Notes: generated from the letters alone by a model not told the origin. A stretch of 36,319 bases of DNA from Microcella sp. (GCF_030645145.1 NZ_JAUSMI010000167.1:1-36319); one strand, 5' to 3'; positions 9,531-18,268 are shown, counted from the stretch's first letter. Translations and numbers: made by a program.

Positions 9531-10128
9531 CACCTCCGCGGGCACGTCGGTCGCGATCGTCGCCGACGACGGCCGGGTGATCGCCGAGCGGTCGAGCGCC
9601 GACACCCGCCGTCACGCCGAGGTCATCGGCCCCTTCCTTGCCGAGGCGCTCGCCGCCGCCGAGATGGACGGCGCGCGCCTCACCCGCGTCGTCGCCGGCA
9701 TCGGCCCCGGCCCCTTCACGGGCCTGCGGGTCGGCATCGCCGCGGCCCGCGCGGTCGCGATCGCGCGCGGCATCCCGCTCCTGGCCGTCCCGAGCCACGA
9801 GGCGGTCGCATTGAGCCTCGTCGAGGGAGGCGTCGCCGCCGGCCGCTTCGCCGTGATCACGGATGCCCGCCGCCGCGAGGTCGCCGTCACCGTCTTCGCG
9901 GCGCAGCTCCCTCTCCCGGCCGAGCTCGAGCCCGCGCACCTCGTCGCACGCGCCGCGTACGCGCCTGCCGAGTGCGTCACGCCGTTCGAGGTGCAGGAGA
10001 TCCCCGCCGCCGCGCTCGCGCACGCGGCGCTCGCCCGGCTCGCGGCCGGGGCCGCGTTCCCCGAGCCGCAGCCGCTCTACCTGCGCGCGCCCGACGTGAC
10101 CCTCTCGACGCCGAAGCGGGTGAGCTGA
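9514..10128 (+). CDS. tsaB: t6A biosynthesis protein TsaB
   Basis: TsaB is the catalytically inactive ASKHA-fold partner that dimerises with TsaD in t6A synthesis. The 204-residue protein starts MLLAIDTSAGTSVAIV, has the RRHAEVIGPFLAEAL segment, and the GPGPFTGLRVGIAAARAVA signature at about 69-87, then ITDARRREVAV. It overlaps the end of tsaE by 17 nt and its stop shares one base with the rimI ATG. No Shine-Dalgarno sequence is needed if the -10 box just upstream drives a leaderless message. Confidence 0.95.
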   Translation: MLLAIDTSAGTSVAIVADDGRVIAERSSADTRRHAEVIGPFLAEALAAAEMDGARLTRVVAGIGPGPFTGLRVGIAAARAVAIARGIPLLAVPSHEAVALSLVEGGVAAGRFAVITDARRREVAVTVFAAQLPLPAELEPAHLVARAAYAPAECVTPFEVQEIPAAALAHAALARLAAGAAFPEPQPLYLRAPDVTLSTPKRVS

Positions 10129-10591
10129 TGGCCGCAGCCCCCGCCATCCGCGTGCGCGACGCCGAGCTCGCCGATCTCGATGCGATCATGGCGCTCGAGA
10201 TCGCGACCTTCCCCGGCGACGCGTGGAGCCGCGACCTCATGGCCGCCGAGCTCGCGAGCCCCCACACCGTGTACGTCGTCGTCGAGTCGGGCGACGAGAT
10301 CGTCGCGTACGCCGGGCTGAGCGCGCCGGCCGGGGCGGGGCAGGGCGACATCCAGACGATCGCGGTCGACCCGACCCACCGCCGGCTCGGCATCGGCACG
10401 GTGCTCATGCGCGAGCTGCTCGGCGCGGCGCGGGCGCGCGGGGCGAGCGAGGTCTTTCTCGAGGTGCGCGCCGATAACCCCGGCGCCGAGGAGCTCTACC
10501 GCCGGCACGGCTTCGCACGCGTCGGCGTGCGGCCGCACTACTACCAGCCCGACGACGTCGACGCGATCGTCATGCGATGGGAGGGGGCGGC

Positions 10592-10595
<4 letters not shown>
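10128..10595 (+). CDS. rimI: Ribosomal protein S18-alanine N-acetyltransferase RimI-like
   Basis: This 155-residue GNAT-family enzyme has the acetyl-CoA pyrophosphate-binding motif in [14 protein letters not shown], after the strand IQTIAVD, and the C-terminal [20 protein letters not shown] signature typical of RimI, with the late [12 protein letters not shown] strand. RimI acetylates the N-terminal alanine of ribosomal protein S18 in E. coli; actinobacterial homologues may have wider targets. The ATG shares a base with the tsaB stop. The position between tsaB and tsaD is the standard actinobacterial arrangement and supports the RimI assignment over other GNATs. Confidence 0.92.
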
Positions 10596-11653
<1,058 letters not shown>

Positions 11654-11669
11654 GGCCGCGCGTCGTTCG

Positions 11670-11698
11670 TTGACACCTTCTCAGCCCCCTGGCACAGT
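11670..11698 (+). promoter_or_regulatory. Promoter TTGACA-N17-CACAGT
   Basis: A perfect -35 box TTGACA (11670-11675) is followed 17 nt later by CACAGT (11693-11698), one base from TACAGT. It would start transcription about 60 nt upstream of the DUF4190 gene at 11766. Confidence 0.5.
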
Positions 11699-11765
11699 GG
11701 CGGTTGCGCGCGATCCGCGCCCGGCGGCCAGCACCGTCGCCTCACCACCCCACCAGGAGACCTCG

Positions 11766-12134
11766 ATGACCGACGCCCCGCCGCCCCCCTCGCCCGACTA
11801 CCCCTCGCAGCCGGCCCAGCCCGCGCAGCCGAACCCCTACGCGAGCCAGAACCCCTACGCCTCGTCGACGCCGTACGCGGCGGCTCCGGCGCAGAAGACC
11901 AACGTCCTCGCGATCGTGTCGCTCGTCCTGTCGATCCTCTGGATCTCCATCCCGGGCGTCGTCTGCGGGCACATCGCCCTCAACCAGATCAAGAAGACGG
12001 GCGAGAGCGGCCGCGGTCTCGCGATCGCGGGCCTCGTCGTCGGCTACATCGGCATCCTGGGCGGGCTCCTGCTCGTCCTGCTGTGGGTCGGCCTCATCGC
12101 GACCGCCGGCTTCACGAGCTACTCGACGTACTGA
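11766..12134 (+). CDS. DUF4190 domain membrane protein
   Basis: The 122-residue protein has a Pro/Gln/Ala-rich cytoplasm-type N-terminus with repeated NPYAS motifs (about residues 1-42), then two hydrophobic segments (about 46-66 and 84-112) around HIALNQIKKTGESGRGLAIAGLVVGYIG, the DUF4190 signature. The function of this family is unknown; low-complexity Pro-rich heads with two helices are common in actinobacteria. The ATG at 11766 is supported by AGGAGA 5 nt upstream; a longer in-frame start at 11670 lies on the promoter and is rejected. A second DUF4190 gene follows, beyond a terminator. Confidence 0.85.
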   Translation: MTDAPPPPSPDYPSQPAQPAQPNPYASQNPYASSTPYAAAPAQKTNVLAIVSLVLSILWISIPGVVCGHIALNQIKKTGESGRGLAIAGLVVGYIGILGGLLLVLLWVGLIATAGFTSYSTY

Positions 12135-12146
12135 TCCGCGTCGCCC

Positions 12147-12181
12147 GACGGCCCGCCCGCGCCCCGCGCCGGCGGGCCGTC
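12147..12181 (+). terminator. Hairpin terminator after first DUF4190 gene
   Basis: An 11-bp perfect stem GACGGCCCGCC / GGCGGGCCGTC encloses a 13-nt loop. There is no U-tract, as is usual in high-GC actinobacteria. It starts 12 bp after the stop codon. Confidence 0.65.
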
Positions 12182-12186
12182 GTGCG

Positions 12187-12192
12187 TACGCT
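12187..12192 (+). promoter_or_regulatory. -10 box TACGCT for second DUF4190 gene
   Basis: TACGCT lies just past the terminator and 28 nt before the ATG at 12221, leaving a short leader with a GAGGAG ribosome site. No -35 box is obvious because the hairpin arm occupies that position. Confidence 0.4.
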
Positions 12193-12220
12193 GGAGGCAC
12201 CCCCAGCCCTGAGGAGCCGC

Positions 12221-12580
12221 ATGTCCGCGCCCGCCGACGACCAGCCCGGGTCGACCGCCGAGTTCCCCGCGGTCGCCCCGCACCCCGCCGCGCCCGCGAG
12301 CACGCAGTCGCTCAGCGTGCTCGGCCTCGTCTTCGGCGTCGTCGGGCTCCTCGCGTCCTTCGCCGCGGTCGGCCTCGTGTTCGCGCTCGTCGGCGTGATC
12401 CTCAGCCACCTGGGCCTCCGACGCGAGCCGGCCGGCCGCTCGATGGCGATCGCCGGCCTCGCCTGCGGCTACGTCGGGCTCGGCATCTCCGTGGTCTGGG
12501 GCATCATCCTGCTCGCGTCGCTGCTCGTCCCGCTCCTCGCGGTCGGGCTCTTCGCGTCGTTCACTGCGATCGGCGGCTAG
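12221..12580 (+). CDS. DUF4190-like membrane protein
   Basis: The 119-residue protein has a short polar, Pro/Ala-rich head (about 1-30) and three hydrophobic stretches (about 32-50, 51-66 and 77-116). The middle LSHLGLRREPAGRSMAIAGLACGYVGLG matches the DUF4190 signature, so it is a paralogue of the gene just upstream. GAGGAG 4 nt before the ATG supports the start. Function unknown. It converges on the methyltransferase gene across a 38-bp gap. Confidence 0.8.
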   Translation: MSAPADDQPGSTAEFPAVAPHPAAPASTQSLSVLGLVFGVVGLLASFAAVGLVFALVGVILSHLGLRREPAGRSMAIAGLACGYVGLGISVVWGIILLASLLVPLLAVGLFASFTAIGG

Positions 12581-12618
12581 CGCCGCGCTCCCGACGGGCC
12601 GAAGCCGAGCGGGCGCGG

Positions 12619-13797
12619 TCAGTCGACGCGCTCGACGAGCAGCGCGACGCGCTCGTCCGCGGCCCGCGTGAGCACGAGCGTCGCCGCGTTCGGCCCCTGC
12701 GGCTTGAGCTGCTTCCGGAAGACGGCCGGGTCGATGTCGACGCCGCGCTTCTTGATCTCGATCGTGCCGATGCCGCGCTCGCGCAGCGCCTTCGCGATCC
12801 GCTTCGCGTCGAGCGGCCACCGCTCGAGCACGCGGAAAGCCCGCGCGAACGGCGTCGGCGCGAGCCGATCGGCCGTGACCCACGCGATCGTGGGGTCGAG
12901 CATCCGCCCCTCGAGCGCTCGGGCGAGGTCGCCGATGAGACGGGCACGGATGACCGCTCCATCGGGCTCGTACACGTACTCCCCGAGGGGGCCCGCCTCG
13001 ACGTCGGGCGCATCGTCGGCCGCCACGAGCTCCGCGGCCCCCCGCGGGCCCAGCACGAGCGCCGCCCGCCGGGTGCCCGGCCGCGCGAGCGCGCCGCTCC
13101 ACAGCACGACCTCGACGACCTCGCCGCCGTCGCTCACCCACTGGGCCTCGACGTCGGCGGGGATGAGCGCGCGATCCATGCCGGGCGCGAGCTTGATGCC
13201 GCCGGGGCGCCGCCGCGCGATCGCGAGGGCGGCATCGAGCGAGGGCGACCAGTCGTCGGGCGACGACAGCCGTCGCGCGCCGGTGCGCCGCGCGGGGTCG
13301 AGCCACACGGCGTCGACGCGGTCGAGGTCGACGGCCTCGGCGTCGCCGAGCTCGACGGTCGCGCGCTCCCACGGAGCGAGGTTGTAGGCCGCGATCGCCG
13401 CGGTCGGCTCGTCGCGCTCGACCGCGAGCACCTCGAGGTCGAGGGCCGCGAGCGCCATGGCGTCGCCGCCGATCCCGCAGCCGAGGTCGGCGACGCGCGT
13501 CAGGCCCGCCGCGACGTACCGGCCGGCGTGCTGCGCCGCGACCGCGAGCCGGGAGGCCTGCTCGAGCCCCGGCTCGGTGAAGAGCATCCGCTCGGCGAAC
13601 GGGCCGAACTTCGCGACGGCCCTCCTGCGCAGTCGGTACTGGGTGAGGACGGCGGCGACGCGAGCGGGCGGATGCCCGGCGCGGCGGAGGCCCGCCACGA
13701 GCGCGACGGCATCGGTCGTCGAGCCGCTCGGCGGGAGGCTCGCGAGCAGGTCGAGCGCCTCCGCCGTCAGCAGCTCCCGAACCTCGCCCGCGTCCAT
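12619..13797 (-). CDS. Class I SAM-dependent methyltransferase with THUMP-like C-terminus
   Basis: The 392-residue protein has an Ala/Arg-rich helical N-terminal region (1-90), a SAM-binding motif VADLGCGIGGDAMALA at about 99-114, an acidic strand end LAVERDEP, and a post-I catalytic-type loop VWLDPARRTG at about 163-172. The C-terminal 80 residues include GIGTIEIKKRGVDIDPAVFRK and TLVLTRA, which resemble the THUMP-like domain found in actinobacterial methyltransferases. THUMP domains bind RNA, so an RNA substrate is plausible but unproven. GGGAGGA 7 nt before the ATG supports the start. It diverges from groES, with the HrcA operators between. Confidence 0.82.
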   Translation of the reverse strand: MDAGEVRELLTAEALDLLASLPPSGSTTDAVALVAGLRRAGHPPARVAAVLTQYRLRRRAVAKFGPFAERMLFTEPGLEQASRLAVAAQHAGRYVAAGLTRVADLGCGIGGDAMALAALDLEVLAVERDEPTAAIAAYNLAPWERATVELGDAEAVDLDRVDAVWLDPARRTGARRLSSPDDWSPSLDAALAIARRRPGGIKLAPGMDRALIPADVEAQWVSDGGEVVEVVLWSGALARPGTRRAALVLGPRGAAELVAADDAPDVEAGPLGEYVYEPDGAVIRARLIGDLARALEGRMLDPTIAWVTADRLAPTPFARAFRVLERWPLDAKRIAKALRERGIGTIEIKKRGVDIDPAVFRKQLKPQGPNAATLVLTRAADERVALLVERVD

Positions 13798-13831
13798 CGT
13801 CCGATCCTCCCACGGGCTCCGGCGCCGCGCG

Positions 13832-13858
13832 CTGGCACTCGGATTGCATGAGTGCTAA
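13832..13858. promoter_or_regulatory. CIRCE operator 1 (HrcA site)
   Basis: CTGGCACTC, a 9-nt spacer, and GAGTGCTAA match the CIRCE consensus TTAGCACTC-N9-GAGTGCTAA with two mismatches, both in the left arm. HrcA binds such sites and represses chaperonin genes until heat stress. The spacer contains the -35 box of groES. Confidence 0.9.
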
Positions 13859-13873
13859 CCGCTTCGGTACAGT
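13844..13873 (+). promoter_or_regulatory. groES promoter TTGCAT-N18-TACAGT
   Basis: TTGCAT (13844-13849) and TACAGT (13868-13873) lie 18 nt apart. The -35 box is inside CIRCE 1, and the predicted start point falls at the left end of CIRCE 2, so a bound repressor at either site would block polymerase. Confidence 0.65.
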
Positions 13874-13878
13874 TGTCC

Positions 13879-13905
13879 TTGGCACTCGCAGGGCGAGTGT
13901 GCCAA
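13879..13905. promoter_or_regulatory. CIRCE operator 2 (HrcA site)
   Basis: TTGGCACTC, exactly 9 nt, then GTGTGCCAA form a second CIRCE-like inverted repeat with one mismatched pair between arms. Tandem CIRCE boxes before groES are known from other actinobacteria such as Streptomyces. Confidence 0.8.
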
Positions 13906-13939
13906 TCCCCTCAACGTCTTAGGAAAGAAGAGGTCAACC

Positions 13940-14236
13940 GTGTCGGTCTCCATCAAGCCGCTCGAAGATCGCATCGTCATCAAGCAGGTCGAGGCGGAGC
14001 AGACCACCGCCTCCGGTCTCGTGATCCCCGACACCGCCAAGGAGAAGCCCCAGGAGGGCGAGGTCGTGGCGGTCGGCCCCGGCCGCATCGACGACAACGG
14101 GAACCGCGTCCCGCTCGACGTCGCCGTCGGCGACAAGGTCATCTACTCGAAGTACGGCGGCACCGAGGTCAAGTACGACGGCCAGGAGTACCTGGTGCTC
14201 TCGGCTCGCGACATCCTCGCGGTCATCGTCCGCTAG
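13940..14236 (+). CDS. groES: Co-chaperonin GroES
   Basis: GroES is the 10-kDa heptameric lid of the GroEL folding chamber. The 98-residue protein has [28 protein letters not shown], containing the mobile loop that docks on GroEL, and then [44 protein letters not shown]. The GTG start follows a purine-rich site (AGGAAAGAAGAGG) ending about 6 nt upstream. No groEL follows: the gene ends in a terminator, so GroEL must be encoded elsewhere. Regulation by HrcA is expected from the two CIRCE boxes. Confidence 0.97.
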   Translation: MSVSIKPLEDRIVIKQVEAEQTTASGLVIPDTAKEKPQEGEVVAVGPGRIDDNGNRVPLDVAVGDKVIYSKYGGTEVKYDGQEYLVLSARDILAVIVR

Positions 14237-14253
14237 TCGCGGCGCTGCGCTCC

Positions 14254-14283
14254 GGCCCCCTCCCGCTCCGGCGGGCGGGGGCC
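14254..14283 (+). terminator. Hairpin terminator after groES
   Basis: A 13-bp stem with one mismatch (GGCCCCCTCCCGC / GCGGGCGGGGGCC) closes a 4-nt loop, 18 bp after the groES stop. No U-tract. It isolates groES from rarD. Confidence 0.75.
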
Positions 14284-14314
14284 GTTCGCGTCCGAACGGG
14301 TCGCCGCGCGGGCG

Positions 14315-14320
14315 TACACT
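14315..14320 (+). promoter_or_regulatory. -10 box TACACT for rarD (leaderless)
   Basis: TACACT ends 6 nt before the GTG start, with no ribosome site between, predicting a leaderless transcript. Confidence 0.5.
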
Positions 14321-14326
14321 GACCCG

Positions 14327-15253
14327 GTGCCCGACTCCCGCGCCTCTCGCAGCGGCCTGCTGCTCGCGATCGGGGCCTACGGGCTGTGGGGGTTCCTTCC
14401 CGCCTACTTCCTGCTCCTGACCCCGAGCGGAGCGGTCGAGATCGTCGCCTGGCGCGTCGTGCTCTCGCTCGTCTTCTGCGTCGCGCTCCTCGCGGTGACG
14501 AGGGCGTTCCGGCCCTTCGCCGTCATGCTGCGCGACCGGCGGATCATGGTGCTGAGCCTCGCGGCCGGCATCCTCATCGCCGTCAACTGGACGGTCTACG
14601 TCTACGCCTCGACCACGGGCTTCATCGTCGAGGCCGCCCTCGGGTACTTCATCAACCCGATCGTGACGGTCGCGCTCGGAGTGCTCGTGCTGCGCGAGCG
14701 GCTGCGGCCCTGGCAGTGGGTCGCCGTCGGCATCAGCGTCGTCGCGGTGCTCGTTCTCGCGATCGGCTACGGGCAGCCGCCGTGGATCGCGCTCGTGCTC
14801 GCCTTCTCGTTCGGCGTGTACGGCCTGCTCAAGAACCGGATGGGGCCGCGCGTCGGCGCCGTCGCCGGACTCACGCTCGAGACCGCGTGGCTCACGCCGA
14901 TCGCCGTCGTCGTGCTCGCCGTGCTCGCGAGCGCCGGCACGCTCACGATGGGGCGCGAGGGCCTCGGCCACGCCGCCCTCCTCGGGCTCGCAGGGGTGGT
15001 CACCGCCGTGCCGCTCCTGCTCTTCGCCGCCGCAGCCCGTCGCCTGCCGCTCACGGTCATGGGGTTCATCCAGTACCTCGCGCCCCTGCTGCAGTTCGCC
15101 TTCGGCGTCGCCGTCATGGGCGAGCCCATGCCGCCCGAGCGCTGGCTCGGCTTCGCGCTCGTCTGGCTCGCGCTCGGGGTGCTCACGGTCGATGCCGTGC
15201 GCCACCGGCGGCGCACCGGAGCACTGCGCCTGCCGGAGGTCGCGGCCGGGTAG
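14327..15253 (+). CDS. rarD: EamA-family transporter RarD
   Basis: The 308-residue protein is hydrophobic with about ten membrane helices. The start SGLLLAIGAYGLWGFLPAYFLLL and the later VNWTVYVYASTTGFIVEAALGYFINPIVTVALGVLVLRERL are hallmarks of the RarD subgroup of drug/metabolite transporters. QYLAPLLQFAFGVAVMGEPM marks the second EamA repeat. RarD was named for a chloramphenicol-sensitivity-linked gene in E. coli; the substrate is not established. Its stop codon forms the first three bases of a -10 box for the next gene. Confidence 0.9.
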   Translation: MPDSRASRSGLLLAIGAYGLWGFLPAYFLLLTPSGAVEIVAWRVVLSLVFCVALLAVTRAFRPFAVMLRDRRIMVLSLAAGILIAVNWTVYVYASTTGFIVEAALGYFINPIVTVALGVLVLRERLRPWQWVAVGISVVAVLVLAIGYGQPPWIALVLAFSFGVYGLLKNRMGPRVGAVAGLTLETAWLTPIAVVVLAVLASAGTLTMGREGLGHAALLGLAGVVTAVPLLLFAAAARRLPLTVMGFIQYLAPLLQFAFGVAVMGEPMPPERWLGFALVWLALGVLTVDAVRHRRRTGALRLPEVAAG

Positions 15254-15256
15254 GGT
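15251..15256 (+). promoter_or_regulatory. -10 box TAGGGT built on the rarD stop codon
   Basis: TAGGGT begins with the TAG stop of rarD and lies 32 nt before the lipoprotein ATG, leaving a short leader with GGAAGGA. No -35 box is evident. Confidence 0.35.
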
Positions 15257-15288
15257 GCCGCCGAGCACTGCACCTCGGAAGGACCCCC

Positions 15289-16587
15289 ATGCGAACCGCT
15301 GCCGCGACCGCCCTCGCCACCGCCCTCGCTCTCGTGGCGCTCTCCGGCTGCACGGCGATGGAGCCCGTGGCCACTCCGACGGCCGAGCCCACGACCGCCG
15401 CCCCCACGCCGATCGCGGCGACCGGTGACGGTGTGCTCCGCATCGGGACGCTCGCCCCTCTCACCGGGCCGTCCGCCTCCCGCGGACCCGTCCAGGTCGC
15501 CGCCGTCGAGATCGCCGCGCGCGACCTCGCCGCCGCGGGCGGTGTGCTCGGCGCCCCCGTCGAGGTCGTCCACCGCGACGTCGGCGACCCCGCCACGACG
15601 ACGGCCGAGGAGTCGTTCGCCGACCTCGTCGCGCGCGGCGTCGACGTCGTCGTCGGCCCCTCCGACCCGGGTCTCGTCCTGCGCCTCGCGCCTCTCGCCG
15701 CCGAGGCGGGCGTGACCATGCTCGTTCCCTCCTCCGGGTCGGCCGCGGTCGGCGCGGCCGACCCCGCCGACGTCGTGTTCCGCATCGCGCCGCCCCTGAC
15801 CGCTCAGATCGCCGCGGTCGGCCGCGCCCTCGCCGCCGACGGCGTCGAGTCGATCGCCCTGCTCATCGCCGAGGGCGACGAGGGGGCGGCGCTCGCCGAT
15901 GCCCTCATCGCGGCGCTCGAGGGCGCCGACGTCGACGTCATCGTGCCCGCGCCGCTCTCGGCGGCGACCCGGGTGTCGGCTCTCGCGCGCGAGCTCCTCG
16001 AGCCCGGGCCGGGCGACGGCGAGGAGGAGGCTCCGCTGCCCGTCGAGGCCGTGATCGCCGCGACGAGCGCCGACCTCGCACCCGTGACCGGGGCCGCTCT
16101 CGAGGCCTTCGTCGACGCGGGGCTCGACGCCGACGGGCTCTGGCTGCTCGGCGACAGCCTCGTCGACTACGCCGAGATCGTCGCCCCCGGGGCGCTCGAG
16201 GGCGCGTACGGCGTTCGCGCGGGCGCCGACGTCAGCGACCGCTTCCGCACGATCCTCCGCCAGTCCGATCCGGGCATCCCCGCCTTCGCCCTCGCCGCCG
16301 AGGTGTACGACGCCGTCATGCTCGCGGCGCTCGCCGCCGAGCTCGCGGGCGACGACGGAGGCCCGTCGATCGCCGGCTCCCTGCGCGCGGCCTCGGCCGA
16401 CGGCGTGCCGTGCACGAGCTTCGGCGCGTGCCTCGACGTCATCGCGCAGGATCGCGAGCCCGATTACGACGGACTCAGCGGCCTCCTGACGATCGATGAG
16501 GCGGGCGATGTGGCGGATGCCCGGCTCGCGCTCTTCCGGTACTCGGCCACGGGCTCGCCCGAGCGCGACGGCGTGCTCGGCGACTGA
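15289..16587 (+). CDS. ABC transporter substrate-binding lipoprotein (HAAT/LivK-like), copy 1
   Basis: The 432-residue protein has a short signal peptide ending in the lipobox LSGC, with Cys21 as lipidation site, then a Thr/Pro/Ala-rich linker (about 22-45). The mature part opens LRIGTLAPLTGPSASRGPVQVAAVEIAARDLAAAGGV, the pattern of type I binding proteins for branched-chain amino acids, amides or urea. VVHRDVGDPATTTAEESFADLV follows. It is a divergent paralogue of the next gene and converges on the livHMGF permease operon, so it may feed the same transporter. The ligand is not predictable. GGAAGGA 5 nt before the ATG supports the start. Confidence 0.88.
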   Translation: MRTAAATALATALALVALSGCTAMEPVATPTAEPTTAAPTPIAATGDGVLRIGTLAPLTGPSASRGPVQVAAVEIAARDLAAAGGVLGAPVEVVHRDVGDPATTTAEESFADLVARGVDVVVGPSDPGLVLRLAPLAAEAGVTMLVPSSGSAAVGAADPADVVFRIAPPLTAQIAAVGRALAADGVESIALLIAEGDEGAALADALIAALEGADVDVIVPAPLSAATRVSALARELLEPGPGDGEEEAPLPVEAVIAATSADLAPVTGAALEAFVDAGLDADGLWLLGDSLVDYAEIVAPGALEGAYGVRAGADVSDRFRTILRQSDPGIPAFALAAEVYDAVMLAALAAELAGDDGGPSIAGSLRAASADGVPCTSFGACLDVIAQDREPDYDGLSGLLTIDEAGDVADARLALFRYSATGSPERDGVLGD

Positions 16588-16686
16588 GCCGCGCTCGGGT
16601 TCGCCGGACCTGCGGAATCCGTCGTCGGAAAGCGCGCCGTCTGCGAAAACCGCCGTCGAGCATCCACCGTGAATTCGTTTCGGGGC

Positions 16687-16702
16687 GTTACAGGGCTGTA
16701 AC
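16687..16702. promoter_or_regulatory. Dyad GTTACAG-GG-CTGTAAC, possible GlnR-type operator
   Basis: The site is a 7-2-7 inverted repeat and also reads GTTAC-N6-GTAAC, the spacing and half-sites of actinobacterial GlnR boxes (GTnAC-N6-GnAAC). It is centred about 50 bp upstream of the predicted start point, a suitable position for an activator. It is the only such AT-rich dyad I noticed in the window. MtrA or another regulator is an alternative. Confidence 0.5.
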
Positions 16703-16711
16703 CCCAATGTA

Positions 16712-16740
16712 TTGTGCGCGCCCGCTGAGTCACCTACCGT
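16712..16740 (+). promoter_or_regulatory. Promoter TTGTGC-N17-TACCGT
   Basis: TTGTGC (16712-16717) and TACCGT (16735-16740) are 17 nt apart. Transcription would start near 16747, giving a leader of about 60 nt with a strong AAGGAG ribosome site. The dyad at 16687-16702 sits just upstream. Confidence 0.55.
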
Positions 16741-16809
16741 GGCAGGACGGGCGAAGGCGCATGCGCGCTGTCGTCATCCTGAACACATTCGAACTACGCA
16801 AGGAGCAAC

Positions 16810-18072
16810 ATGGGCGTATTCACCACGGCCTCGGCCGGCCGCTCGCGGTCCTTCTCGGCGACGCTGGGCGGCCTCTCGCTGCTCGGCGCCAGCGCGCTCA
16901 TCCTGAGCGGCTGCGCAGCCCCCGCCGCAGAGGAGCCCGCGGAGTCGGAGGGTCCCCGCGAGGACCTCACTCTCACGATCGGCACCATCCTTCCCCAGTC
17001 CGGCGCTCTCGCCTTCCTCGGCCCGCCCGAGATCGCGGGCGTCGACCTCGCCGCGCAGGAGATCAACGAGGCTGATCTCGGCATCCAGGTCGAGGTCATC
17101 CACCGCGACTCCGGCGACACCACGACCGACACCGCGACCGTCTCGGTCACCGACCTCCTCTCGCAGGACGTCTCGGCGATCGTCGGCGCCGCCTCGTCGG
17201 GCGTCTCGTTCACGGTCATCGACCAGATCACGGGCGCCGGCGTCGTGCACTTCTCGCCGGCGAACACCTCGCCCGACTTCACGACCTACGAGGACGACGG
17301 GCTCTACTGGCGCACCGCCCCCTCCGACCTGCTTCAGGGCGAGGTCCTCGGCAACGTCATCGCCGGTGACGGGAAGTCGACCCTCGGCCTCCTCGTCCTC
17401 AACGACGCCTACGGCACCGGCCTCGCGGCCGCGCTGACCGAGTCGTTCGAGGCCGCCGGCGGCGAGGTCGTCGAGGAGCAGCTGTTCAACGAGGGCGACA
17501 CGAGCTTCGATGCTCAGATCTCCGCGCTGACGGCCGCCGCTCCCGACGCGATCGCGGTCATCACGTTCGACCAGGCCAAGGTCGTCGTCCCCGCCCTCGT
17601 GGGCGCGGGCTACCCGGGTGAGAACCTGTACTTCGTCGATGGAAACCTCGCCGACTACAGCGCCGACTTCGAGGCGGGCCTCATCGAGGGCGCCAAGGGC
17701 ACCCTCCCCGGCCCGGCCATCGAGGACGACTTCCGCGAGCGCCTGCTCGAGGTCGACTCCGCGCTGACCGACTTCTCCTACGCAGCGGAGTCGTACGACA
17801 CCGTCATCCTCCTCGCGCTCGCCGCTCTCGCGGCGAACTCGACCGAGGGTGCCGACATCGCGTCGTTCCTCCAGGAGGTCTCCGGTGGTTCGGGCGAGGG
17901 CGAGAAGGCGACCGACTTCGCGTCGGCCGCGCAGATCATCCTCGACGGCGGCACGGTCGACTTCGACGGTGCGTCCGGTCCGATCACGTTCGATGAGAAC
18001 GGCGACCCGACCGAGGCGACCATCGGCATCTACCAGTACGGTGCCGACAACACCTACAGCCGCGTCAACTAG
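16810..18072 (+). CDS. ABC transporter substrate-binding lipoprotein (HAAT/LivK-like), copy 2
   Basis: The 420-residue protein has a signal peptide with lipobox LSGC (Cys35), then a short acidic linker and the type I binding-protein fold: LTIGTILPQSGALAFLGPPEIAGVDLAAQEIN, VEVIHRDSGDTTTDT, and VGAASSGVSFTVIDQI with the hinge pattern seen in LivJ/LivK proteins. It ends IYQYGADNTYSRVN. It is expected on the outer face of the membrane, delivering a branched-chain or polar amino acid, amide or similar ligand to LivHMGF encoded convergently. AAGGAG 4 nt before the ATG gives a strong ribosome site. A strong terminator follows 20 bp after the stop. Confidence 0.92.
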   Translation: MGVFTTASAGRSRSFSATLGGLSLLGASALILSGCAAPAAEEPAESEGPREDLTLTIGTILPQSGALAFLGPPEIAGVDLAAQEINEADLGIQVEVIHRDSGDTTTDTATVSVTDLLSQDVSAIVGAASSGVSFTVIDQITGAGVVHFSPANTSPDFTTYEDDGLYWRTAPSDLLQGEVLGNVIAGDGKSTLGLLVLNDAYGTGLAAALTESFEAAGGEVVEEQLFNEGDTSFDAQISALTAAAPDAIAVITFDQAKVVVPALVGAGYPGENLYFVDGNLADYSADFEAGLIEGAKGTLPGPAIEDDFRERLLEVDSALTDFSYAAESYDTVILLALAALAANSTEGADIASFLQEVSGGSGEGEKATDFASAAQIILDGGTVDFDGASGPITFDENGDPTEATIGIYQYGADNTYSRVN

Positions 18073-18092
18073 CTTTCGCTAGTGCGGTGAGG

Positions 18093-18121
18093 AAGGGCCC
18101 CGGCTTCGCGCCGGGGCCCTT
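18093..18121 (+). terminator. Rho-independent-type terminator after binding-protein gene
   Basis: A 12-bp perfect stem AAGGGCCCCGGC / GCCGGGGCCCTT closes a 5-nt loop, with a short pyrimidine run after it. Confidence 0.85.
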
Positions 18122-18213
18122 TCCCGTGCGCCGGATGCCCGTGGCGCGCCGTGCCCTCGGCCCCTGCCGATCGCGGGCTCGCCTCTCGCCCCTCACCGCG
18201 CGCTGCGCAGACG

Positions 18214-18255
18214 CAGAACGGCCCCCGAGCGCCGGAGCGCACGGGGGCCGTTCTG
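18214..18255 (-). terminator. Terminator hairpin after livF
   Basis: A 13-bp perfect stem CAGAACGGCCCCC / GGGGGCCGTTCTG encloses a 16-nt loop, 13 bp beyond the livF stop. Together with the plus-strand hairpin it separates the convergent transcripts. The rest of the 196-bp gap shows nothing else. Confidence 0.8.
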
Positions 18256-18268
18256 AGGTGCTGGAGGC

